Assembly: GCA_013362295.1 (NCBI GenBank)
Contig: JABFWJ010000478.1
Location: forward strand, 1 to 25,867
Reading direction: 5' to 3'
Length of the DNA stretch: 25,867 nt
From: Thermoleophilia bacterium
GTDB lineage: Bacteria; Actinomycetota; Thermoleophilia; Gaiellales; Gaiellaceae
Translations under genes and position numbers: made by a program
Notes under the pieces: model-generated
Seen by the model: the letters and a program-made list of their open reading frames with translations, nothing else
The model's database searches: none
What the model was told of the DNA's origin: nothing
Shown here: positions 1 to 5,817 of the stretch, piece after piece
Numbering within the stretch: position 1 is the stretch's first letter
How the letters are laid out: the number at the start of each line of letters is the position of its first letter

Positions 1-576
1 GAACACGGTCACGCGCTTCCCGTTCGTCGACCGGTTCGTGATCCGCATGAACGACTCGAGCACGCTCTGGCCGACGGCGTGGCGGTTCTCGGCGAACTGC
101 TTGATCGGGCTGTCGTTGATCACGAGCACCGGGACACGGAGCTCCTCCCGGAGCGGCGCGAGGCGCGCCCGGCCCGACGTCGTCTCCTCCGTGCCGCCGC
201 GGAGACGGTCGTCGCGCTCGTCGAGCCAGCGTACGAACAGGTCGCCGCCGTTGTCGAGCAGCATGTCCGGCCGCGCTCGAACGACCTCCCGGAGGCTCGC
301 GTCGTGCTCGGCGGGATCCGTGGTCGGCCGGCCGACGACCTCGACGCCCCGCGCCCGCAGGTAGTCGACCGCCTCCTGCTGGGTCGTCGCGAGGTTGCCG
401 GTCGAGACGAGCCGCGCGCCGCCGCGCTGCAGCGTCAGGAGGAGCGCCACCGTCTTCGGCTCGAGGTGGATGCCGGTGCCGATCAGCAACCCGTCGAACG
501 GGCGCGTCTCCTCGATCTCGTCTCCGATCGCGCGCAGGAGACGGCAGCTCTCGATCACCCACTCGATCCGGCCCAC
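1..576 (-). CDS. ahcY: S-adenosylhomocysteine hydrolase-like protein (5' part; C-terminal half lies beyond the left edge)
   Basis: Reading leftward, the translation follows the adenosylhomocysteinase fold: GRIEWVIESCRLLRAI, then DGLLIGTGIHLEPKT (canonical LHxTxxT region), STGNLATTQQEAVDYL (canonical SNPLSTQD), MLLDNGGDLF (canonical DDGGDL), GGTEETTSGRARL (canonical EETTTG) and VINDSPIKQFAENRHAVGQS (canonical NDxxTKxxxDNxYGxxxS). The family reversibly splits SAH into adenosine and homocysteine with bound NAD, clearing the product of SAM-dependent methylation. The NAD-binding domain is off the window. The protein is divergent: the catalytic Asp after the conserved Lys is Glu (KQFAEN), and the last Thr of EETTTG is Ser. 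I placed the start at GTG 576, because a -10-like GACAAT ends 6 nt before it and an intrinsic terminator sits just upstream. TTG 594 is in frame but lies in the terminator U-tract. Family certain; exact substrate less so. Confidence 0.85.
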   Translation of the reverse strand, partial: MGRIEWVIESCRLLRAIGDEIEETRPFDGLLIGTGIHLEPKTVALLLTLQRGGARLVSTGNLATTQQEAVDYLRARGVEVVGRPTTDPAEHDASLREVVRARPDMLLDNGGDLFVRWLDERDDRLRGGTEETTSGRARLAPLREELRVPVLVINDSPIKQFAENRHAVGQSVLESFMRITNRSTNGKRVTVF

Positions 577-582
577 CGGACG

Positions 583-588
583 ATTGTC
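583..588 (-). promoter_or_regulatory. -10-like box (GACAAT) for the SAHH gene
   Basis: GACAAT lies on the minus strand with 6 nt before GTG 576. This is the same geometry as the TANNNT boxes in front of several other genes in the window, so transcription would begin at or next to the start codon. No convincing -35 element is seen. Confidence 0.3.
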
Positions 589-592
589 GCCC

Positions 593-620
593 AAAAGAAA
601 GGGCCGCCCGAAGGCGGCCC
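593..620 (-). terminator. Intrinsic terminator of the short unit upstream of the SAHH gene
   Basis: On the minus strand the sequence is GGGCCGCC, TTCG, GGCGGCCC and then TTTCTTTT: a perfect 8-bp GC stem, a UUCG tetraloop and a U-rich tail. It ends 17 nt before GTG 576. It either ends an independent small transcript or acts as an attenuator for the SAHH gene. Confidence 0.85.
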
Positions 621-628
621 GATCCGGT

Positions 629-748
629 TACCAGCTGTTATTTCGTAGAGGCGCTTCCGGCCGTTTCAGGCGGCGCGTAACGCGAGTCCCCCACGCTGGC
701 TAGGCGATTCCCCGTCAGGTCCCGGGGACGCGCCTCTACGAGCTGGTA
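629..748 (-). ncRNA. Candidate structured RNA (or small-ORF mRNA) upstream of the SAHH gene
   Basis: Minus-strand TACCAGCT-CGTAGAGGCGC (748-730) pairs with GCGCCTCTACG (654-644) and AGCTGGTA (636-629). This gives 19 base pairs broken only by a 7-nt one-sided bulge (AAATAAC), and it closes an about 75-nt interior with further small hairpins. An intrinsic terminator follows at 620-593 and a TAGATT box lies upstream at 815-810. A strong Shine-Dalgarno-like AAAGGAGGTGG (795-785) precedes a 13-codon ORF (TTG 777 to TAG 736) whose stop lies inside the helix. Another frame is open from TTG 811 to TAA 638 (57 aa, central GDFKYGQWRYQLVE), but it has no start codon correctly placed after that Shine-Dalgarno and poorer GC at third positions. 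I do not recognise a known riboswitch; the SAH and SAM-I/IV core motifs were looked for and not found. It could be a stand-alone sRNA, an attenuator leader or a small-protein mRNA. Confidence 0.5.
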
Positions 749-885
749 CCTCCACTGCCCGTACTTGAAGTCTCCAACGCCGGACCACCTCCTTTCCGCG
801 GATACCACCAATCTAGCGCATGGGTGAGGACGGAGGGTCGCCGATCCGGCGTTCCGCGGTTACCATGCCGCGCCGAGAGGGGTCT

Positions 886-2967
886 GTGCAGAGGTCGGCG
901 CTCATCATCGTGGCCGCGCTCGCGGTCGTTCCGTCAGCGCTCGCCGCGCGGCCGGTGCCGTCGCTGACACCTGCGGCCACGGCCAAGCTCTGGCGGGCCG
1001 AGGTGGCACGCACGCAGGCGCACCCGCGGGCGTCGAGCGACGCAGCCTGCCGCCCGGCGCGCGCGGTCTTCTACGCCCAGACAGACTGGCTGCGCCTCGC
1101 GACGAAGCTCGCCCAGAGCCCGTCGCCGTGTGCGCAGTACTACGTCTCGGTGCCACCGCTCGCCGCCGACAAGTCGCAGCCGCGCCCGAACCAGGCGGGG
1201 CAGATCAGGGCGCTCGGCCCGAACTTCCACGCGGTGGACGAAATCAGCTGGAACGGCTGGAACTCGTGGGTGACCGCGAATGCCTCCTCGTGGTACCAGG
1301 CCGGCGTCACGGCCCGGCAGCGCATGGCGGCCGCCGGCTTCGACCCCGGCGCGGGCGACACGTGGGCGCTGAACGAGCTCTCGTCGGCCGTCCGCAAAGG
1401 CACGGGGTCCGCGCGTCGCAATGCCCTCGACTTCCTCCACGGCCTCGCGAACGACGGCCTGAAGGGCATCGTCTACACCGCCGGTGTCGGACAGTCGACG
1501 ACCGACCTCTCGCCCTACAAGGTCAACCTCCAGGGGTGGCTGCAGGACGCCGGCTTCTGGACGGAGGCCGCCGGTTACGTCTCCGATTGGGCGCAGGAGA
1601 ACTACGGCGACGTCCGCGACTACGCGGTCGCAGGGTCGACGCCGCAGCAGCGCCGTGACGCACTCGTCCAGTACCTCGGCCACGAGCTCGCGCTCGCTAA
1701 CGCCGGACCGGACGCGGTCGGGCCTGCACGCGACCTCCTCCGGCAGTCGTACGTGACCTTCGGCAACGCTGCGTGGGCATGGGGCTCGTCGTACGGATTC
1801 ACGGCGGTCCCGGCCGCTTCGATGCAGGATTTCGTGTCGGGACAGGTGTACGCCGGCCGGTCGTTCGCGGCAGCCGGCGGAGCCGTCGTCGACCGGCTCG
1901 GCTTCGCGTGGGCGCCGAGCAACACTCAAGCGCTCCCGGCCGCGGACTTCAACAGCCAGACGGCGTCCATCCTCGACCGGCTCGGCGCCGCAATCCGCGA
2001 CTCGGGCGTCCCCGCCGACGACGCGGGCGTGGCCGCCTGCGCGCCCGCCTGGTGCTCGACCGTCGTCGACGGCGCGGCATTCACGACGGGCTGGCAGGCC
2101 TTCTCGGCCTGGTCGACGAGCGCCGTCGCGTTCGCGTCCGCGCCGGTCGCGTTGACGGCGGGCACCGTCTCCGGCCCGCTGACGGTGCAACTGCAGACCG
2201 CCGGCGTGCCCGACATGGCAACCGCGGATCAGCCCGTGACCCTCGCGACGACCTCGCCGCAGGGCGGCTTCTCGACGTCGGCCGCCGGGCCGTGGTCGCC
2301 CACGCTGACGGTCACGATTCCCGCCGGCTCGTCGGCGGCGACGTTCTTCTACACCGACACGCTCGCCGGGACGCCGACGCTGAGCGCAGCGGGCGCCGCG
2401 CAGGCCGCGGCGGTCACCGCCGCAGCGCTCGCGAGCCTCGCCGTCGCCCCGACCGCGGCGACCGTCGTCGGAGGCGGGTCGCAGACCTTCTCCGCCACCG
2501 GCACCGACGCGTACGGCAACCCGGTCGCCGCGACCCCGACCTGGACGCTCTCGTCGAGCAGGCTCGGCCGGCTCTCCGGCACTGGAGCCTCGTCGATCGT
2601 CTTCACCGCATCGTCTCGCCCGGGCAACGGAACGCTGACGGCTACCGTCGACGGCATCGCCGCCGACGCCGCGATCGTCGTCACGAGGCCGCCGGCGCAC
2701 GTGGCGGGTGTCGGCACGAGGATGGGCGCGGGCCACCTCGTGGCGACGGCGCGGGTCTTCGCAGGCTCACGGCCGGCCACGGGCATCGCCTTGAGCATGC
2801 GCGTGCGGCGGGGGTCGAGCACGATCGCGGTCGTGCACGGCCGAACGGGCGCGAACGGTCTGCTCCGCTGGCGCAGCCGGAGACCGCTCCCGCGGGCGGT
2901 CTACGTCGTCCGCGCCGTGATCCGCTCCGCCTCGACCGCGTCGCGCACCCAGCACGCGTCCAGGTGA
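886..2967 (+). CDS. Large secreted protein with C-terminal Ig-like domains, function unknown
   Basis: I chose GTG 886 as the start because GAGAGGGG (875-882) lies just upstream and a TACCAT box (861-866) could be its -10. Earlier in-frame ATGs at 820 and 865 have no ribosome site. The product (693 aa) begins with a signal peptide (MQRSALIIVAALAVVPSALAA), so it is exported. Residues of about 50-400 form an unfamiliar domain rich in Trp, Tyr and Ala (EISWNGWNSWVTANASSWY; YAVAGSTPQQRRDALVQYLG). From about 425 the sequence becomes Thr/Ala/Gly-rich beta-sandwich type, with two bacterial Ig-like modules (PVTLATTSPQGGF, then GGGSQTFSATGTDAYGNPV). The tail is basic and Arg-rich. The 3' end overlaps the convergent tag gene by 67 bp. 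Secretion is well supported; function is not recognised. An adhesin or other surface protein is a guess from the Ig-like modules. Confidence 0.75.
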   Translation: MQRSALIIVAALAVVPSALAARPVPSLTPAATAKLWRAEVARTQAHPRASSDAACRPARAVFYAQTDWLRLATKLAQSPSPCAQYYVSVPPLAADKSQPRPNQAGQIRALGPNFHAVDEISWNGWNSWVTANASSWYQAGVTARQRMAAAGFDPGAGDTWALNELSSAVRKGTGSARRNALDFLHGLANDGLKGIVYTAGVGQSTTDLSPYKVNLQGWLQDAGFWTEAAGYVSDWAQENYGDVRDYAVAGSTPQQRRDALVQYLGHELALANAGPDAVGPARDLLRQSYVTFGNAAWAWGSSYGFTAVPAASMQDFVSGQVYAGRSFAAAGGAVVDRLGFAWAPSNTQALPAADFNSQTASILDRLGAAIRDSGVPADDAGVAACAPAWCSTVVDGAAFTTGWQAFSAWSTSAVAFASAPVALTAGTVSGPLTVQLQTAGVPDMATADQPVTLATTSPQGGFSTSAAGPWSPTLTVTIPAGSSAATFFYTDTLAGTPTLSAAGAAQAAAVTAAALASLAVAPTAATVVGGGSQTFSATGTDAYGNPVAATPTWTLSSSRLGRLSGTGASSIVFTASSRPGNGTLTATVDGIAADAAIVVTRPPAHVAGVGTRMGAGHLVATARVFAGSRPATGIALSMRVRRGSSTIAVVHGRTGANGLLRWRSRRPLPRAVYVVRAVIRSASTASRTQHASR

Positions 2968-3476
2968 TCGTTGACGACGCCGCACGCCTGCATCGCGGCG
3001 TAGACGGTCGTCGGCCCGACGAAGCGAAAGCCGGCGCGCCGCAGCTCCTTCGCGAGCGCGGTCGATTCCGGCGTCGTCGCCCGCCAGTCCGCCGCCGTGC
3101 GCGGCCGCCCGTCGTCCTCGCGGGCATATGACCAGAAGAGCTCGTGCAGTGGCGTCGTGTCGCGCAGGCAGACGGTCGCGCGTGCGTTCGCAATCGCGGC
3201 CTCGATCTTCCCGCGGTGACGGACGATCGAGGCGTCCGCGAGCAGGCGGTCGACGTCGCGCTCGCCGAACGCGGCGACGCGGTCGGGGACGAAGCCCTCG
3301 AACGCCGCCCGGAAGGCGTCGCGCTTGCGCAGGATCGTCAGCCAGCTGAGCCCGGACTGGAAGCCCTCGAGGCACAGCCGCTCGTACAGCCCGCGCTCGT
3401 CGCGCACGGGCCGCCCCCACTCCTCGTCGTGGTAGGCGGCGTAGAGCGGGTCGCTCGTCTCCCAGCAGCGCGTCAA
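2901..3476 (-). CDS. tag: DNA-3-methyladenine glycosylase I
   Basis: The enzyme excises 3-methyladenine from alkylated DNA, starting base-excision repair. The 191-residue translation matches the usual Tag length and order: RCWETSDPLYAAYHDEEWG at the N terminus, EGFQSGLSWLTILRKR, IVRHRGKIEAAIANARA, RRAGFRFVGPTTVYAAMQA and VNDHLDACWV. The zinc-snap residues are visible: Cys of RC, His of YHDEE, and His and Cys of VNDHLDAC. The catalytic Glu sits in LEGFQSG. An open frame extends further 5', but homology begins at TTG 3476, just after the Rieske stop at 3479, so TTG is the likely start. GGAGGT inside the Rieske gene is rather far away (15 nt), which suggests translational coupling. It is the last gene of the sufS-sufU-Rieske-tag run, and its 3' end overlaps the secreted-protein gene on the other strand. 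Confidence 0.9.
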   Translation of the reverse strand: MTRCWETSDPLYAAYHDEEWGRPVRDERGLYERLCLEGFQSGLSWLTILRKRDAFRAAFEGFVPDRVAAFGERDVDRLLADASIVRHRGKIEAAIANARATVCLRDTTPLHELFWSYAREDDGRPRTAADWRATTPESTALAKELRRAGFRFVGPTTVYAAMQACGVVNDHLDACWVRDAVEAERITARTT

Positions 3477-3478
3477 CT

Positions 3479-3799
3479 CTATGACTCGACGACCTCCACC
3501 TGCACGATGCCGTCCTCGACCGTGACGGGATAGGTCGCGACGGGCTCGTACGCGGGCAGCGAGAGCGGCCGCCCCGTCTCGAGGTCGAACGCAGACCCGT
3601 GCCGCGGGCAGATCACGCGGCAGGTCTCCTCGTCCCACTCTCCCTCGCAGAGCGGGCCGTCGTCGTGCGAGCAGCGGTCCTCGAGCGCGTAGAGCTTGCC
3701 GTCGCAGTTGTAGACGCCGACCGACGTCCAGCCCAGCGTGACGATCTTCGCGGAGCCCGGGCCGAACTCCTCAAGCGGCGCAACGTGGATCTTCGCCAC
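3479..3799 (-). CDS. Rieske [2Fe-2S] ferredoxin of the SUF operon
   Basis: This small soluble electron-transfer protein (106 aa) has the two Rieske cluster-binding boxes, RCSHDDGPL (CxH) and CPRHGSAFD (CxxH), spaced as in stand-alone Rieske/NirD-like ferredoxins. It ends in a typical beta-sheet tail (YPVTVEDGIVQVEVVES). No membrane anchor or oxygenase domain is attached. The GTG start (3799-3797) overlaps the sufU stop codon (TAGTG), so the two are translationally coupled. Position directly behind sufS-sufU suggests that it is a client of, or electron donor to, Fe-S assembly; the exact partner is not shown by sequence. Because it begins in a different register from the broken sufU frame, it can be mis-annotated as a C-terminal fusion to SufU. 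Confidence 0.88.
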   Translation of the reverse strand: MAKIHVAPLEEFGPGSAKIVTLGWTSVGVYNCDGKLYALEDRCSHDDGPLCEGEWDEETCRVICPRHGSAFDLETGRPLSLPAYEPVATYPVTVEDGIVQVEVVES

Positions 3800-4228
3800 T
3801 ACTCGAAGGAGAGGTCGTCGCCCATGCCCTGCCACTCCTCGGGCAGCGGGGTCCCCTTCGCTTTGTGCAGTGCGACCTTGAGCACGCCGAGGCCGAGGAT
3901 CGCGCACTTGAGGCGGATCGGCGTGAGCGGGATGCCGATCTCGTCGAGCAGCTCGTCCCGCGGAAGCGTCGCGATCTCGGTCGCCCTGCACGAGCTCGGT
4001 CAGCATCGACGTCGCGGCCTGCGAGATCGCGCAGCCGCGCCCCTCGAAGCCGACGCTCTCGATCGTCTCGCCGTCGGCGCCGAACTTGACGGAGATCGCG
4101 ACCTCGTCCCCGCACAAGGGGTTCTGTCCGACCGCCTGCGCGTCGGCGTCCTCGAGCAGGCCGTGGCCGCGCGGCGACTTGTAGTGGTCGAGGATCACCT
4201 CGCGATACATCTGTTCCATCTCGGACAT
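3799..4228 (-). pseudogene. sufU: SufU-type sulfur acceptor, interrupted by a frameshift as sequenced
   Basis: SufU takes persulfide sulfur from SufS for Fe-S cluster assembly. The N-terminal part reads MSEMEQMYREVILDHYKSPR, NPLCGDEVAISVKF and GRGCAISQAATSMLTELVQG. The rest is in the next frame: TEIATLPRDELLDEIG, PLTPIRLKCAILGLGVLKVA and PLPEEWQGMGDDLSFE, stop TAG 3801-3799. All expected zinc ligands are present if the frames are joined: Cys and Asp of LCGD, Cys of GRGC, and Cys of RLKC. The break lies near 3976-3988, at CAGGGCGACCGAG. One extra G in the GGG run, or loss of one copy of a GCGAC pair, would explain it. Both halves look fully conserved, which favours a sequencing or assembly error over decay. 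ATG 4228 starts 3 nt after the sufS stop. Confidence 0.85.
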
Positions 4229-4231
4229 CGC

Positions 4232-5479
4232 TCAGACCCCGAACGTCTCCTTGACCTTGCGCAATCCCGCGACCAGCCGGTCGATCTCTTCGGGAATCGA
4301 GTAGAGGTAGAAGCTCGCGCGCGTCGTCGCCGCGACGCCGAGGCGTGTCATCAGCGGCTGCGTGCAGTGGTGCCCGGCGCGGACCGCGACGCCGTCCCAG
4401 TTGAGGATCTGCGCGACGTCGTGGGGGTGCACGTGCTCGAGCTCGAAGCTGACGATCCCCGTACGGCGGTCGGCGGGCGGGCCGAAGACGCGCAGGCCGG
4501 GGATCTCGGCGAGCGCGTCCATCGCCTGCGCGACGAGCTCGTGCTCGTGGGCCTCGATCGCGTCGAGACCGACCTCCGAGACGTAGTCGATCGCGACGCC
4601 GAAGCCGTACGCCTCCGCGATCGCGGGCGTGCCGGCTTCGAACTTGTAGGGCAGCTCGTTCCAACTCGTGCGCTCGAGCGCGACCGAGCGGATCATCTCG
4701 CCGCCCAGGTTGAACGGCTGCATCTCCTCGAGCAGCTCGCGTCGCCCCCACAGCGCGCCGACGCCGCTCGGACCGCACAGCTTGTGCGAGGAGAAGGCGA
4801 GAAAGTCGCAACCGAGCGCCTGCACGTCGATGTGACGATGCGGCGCCGCCTGCGCCGCGTCGACAACCATGATCGCGCCGTGCTCGTGCGCCCAGACGGC
4901 GAGCTTCTCGACCGGGTTGATCGTGCCGAGCGTGTTCGAAACGAGGTTGTTCGCGACCACCTTGATGTCCCCGCGCGTTGCGATCTCGTCGAGCGCGTCG
5001 AGCTGCAGCTCGCCATAGTCGTCGATCGGGATGTGCGCGAACTGCGCGCCCGTGCGCTTCGCGATGAACTGCCACGGCACGAAGTTGGCGTGGTGCTCGA
5101 GCTCGGTGATCACGACGACGTCGCCGGGCCCGAGGTTGTCGAGCCCCCACGAGTACGCGATCAGGTTGATCGCCTCGGTCGCGCTGCGCGTGAAGATCAC
5201 CTCGCGGTGCGACGGCGCGTTGATGTACGCGCGAACCTTCTCGCGCGCACCTTCGTAACCGGCGGTCGCCCGCTCGGCGAGCGTGTAGACGCCGCGATGG
5301 ACGTTCGCGTACGAGTGCTCGTAGAACTCGCGCATCGCGTCGAGCACTTGGCGCGGCTTCTGCGTGGACGACGCCGAATCGAGGTAGGCGACGGGCCTCC
5401 CGTTGACGAGCTCGTCGAAGACGGGGAAATCCGCGCGGAGGCGCTGCGCATCGAGCTTTTGCCGAGCCTGGACGGCCAC
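4232..5479 (-). CDS. sufS: Cysteine desulfurase, SufS type (group II)
   Basis: This PLP enzyme converts cysteine to alanine and passes the persulfide sulfur to SufU. At 415 aa it has the normal length. Visible landmarks are YLDSASSTQKP near residue 33, ANVHRGVYTLAERAT, TRSATEAINL, ITELEHHANFVPWQ, VVDAAQAAPH (PLP-binding Asp), FSSHKLCGPSGVG (PLP Lys about 233) and RAGHHCTQPLM (catalytic Cys about 372), with the short active-site loop of SufS rather than IscS enzymes. The GTG start is preceded at 6 nt by TACAGT, so the transcript is probably leaderless. It heads the sufS-sufU-Rieske-tag operon. The SufBCD scaffold genes lie separately at 10.5-14.2 kb on the same strand. Confidence 0.95.
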   Translation of the reverse strand: MAVQARQKLDAQRLRADFPVFDELVNGRPVAYLDSASSTQKPRQVLDAMREFYEHSYANVHRGVYTLAERATAGYEGAREKVRAYINAPSHREVIFTRSATEAINLIAYSWGLDNLGPGDVVVITELEHHANFVPWQFIAKRTGAQFAHIPIDDYGELQLDALDEIATRGDIKVVANNLVSNTLGTINPVEKLAVWAHEHGAIMVVDAAQAAPHRHIDVQALGCDFLAFSSHKLCGPSGVGALWGRRELLEEMQPFNLGGEMIRSVALERTSWNELPYKFEAGTPAIAEAYGFGVAIDYVSEVGLDAIEAHEHELVAQAMDALAEIPGLRVFGPPADRRTGIVSFELEHVHPHDVAQILNWDGVAVRAGHHCTQPLMTRLGVAATTRASFYLYSIPEEIDRLVAGLRKVKETFGV

Positions 5480-5485
5480 GGGCCT

Positions 5486-5491
5486 ACTGTA
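5486..5491 (-). promoter_or_regulatory. -10 box (TACAGT) for a leaderless sufS transcript
   Basis: TACAGT lies on the minus strand exactly 6 nt before GTG 5479. There is no Shine-Dalgarno between it and the gene, and no clear -35 element. Confidence 0.45.
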
Positions 5492-5500
5492 GCCGGGCCG

Positions 5501-5764
5501 TCACAGCCGGAGGCGCAGGCGCCCGCCCCCGACGAGCAGGATCGCGCCCGTGAGCGCCGCGCCGGCGATCTCGTAGCCGTGCTCGCGCAGCTCCCACCGC
5601 TCGTGGTGCGCTGCCTCGTCGAATCCCGTGCACCGAAGCGCCTTGTGCGTGCACCACCACCGATCGGAGGAGGCGCGAGCAGAGACGGCGCGTGTCCGGT
5701 GCTGATCGGCGAGGGCCACGCCCGCGAGCAGGGCAAGCGCCACGATCAGGACCCCGAGCCGCAC
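5501..5764 (-). CDS. Small membrane/secreted protein, unknown function (87 aa)
   Basis: The translation opens with a hydrophobic export or anchor segment (MRLGVLIVALALLAGVALA). A short polar middle with two Cys follows (WWCTHKALRCTGFDEAAHH), then a second hydrophobic stretch (YEIAGAALTGAILLVGG) ending in a basic RLRLRL tail. Two membrane segments with a small extracytoplasmic loop and a possible disulfide are therefore likely. The GTG start is preceded by TACCGT at exactly 6 nt, the same leaderless geometry seen elsewhere in the window, which supports this start. It lies 53 nt after the stop of the propeller/RTX protein and just before the sufS promoter. I do not recognise the family. Confidence 0.6.
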   Translation of the reverse strand: MRLGVLIVALALLAGVALADQHRTRAVSARASSDRWWCTHKALRCTGFDEAAHHERWELREHGYEIAGAALTGAILLVGGGRLRLRL

Positions 5765-5770
5765 ACGTTC

Positions 5771-5776
5771 ACGGTA
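5771..5776 (-). promoter_or_regulatory. -10 box (TACCGT) of the 87-aa protein gene
   Basis: TACCGT lies on the minus strand and is followed by 6 nt and GTG 5764. This fits a leaderless transcript; no Shine-Dalgarno is present. Confidence 0.4.
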
Positions 5777-5817
5777 GACACCGGCGATACATCGCACACC
5801 GGTCGATCGTCCAGAAG

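Noticed and set aside
785..797. 16S rRNA 3'-end-like CCACCTCCTTT on the plus strand
   Set aside because: It is just the complement of a Shine-Dalgarno-like AAAGGAGGTGG; no other 16S sequence is nearby.
593..820. SAH, SAM-I or SAM-IV riboswitch, 6S RNA, tmRNA or SRP RNA
   Set aside because: Conserved core sequences of these RNAs were looked for and not found; only a generic long helix plus terminator is supported.
934..2736. 600-codon open frame on the minus strand
   Set aside because: Arg/Gly-rich low-complexity translation antisense to the secreted protein; typical high-GC shadow with no family motifs or ribosome site.
3479..4228. Apparent SufU-Rieske fusion protein (249 aa)
   Set aside because: The middle is a frameshifted nonsense segment. 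True SufU ends at 3799 and the Rieske protein has its own GTG start overlapping that stop.
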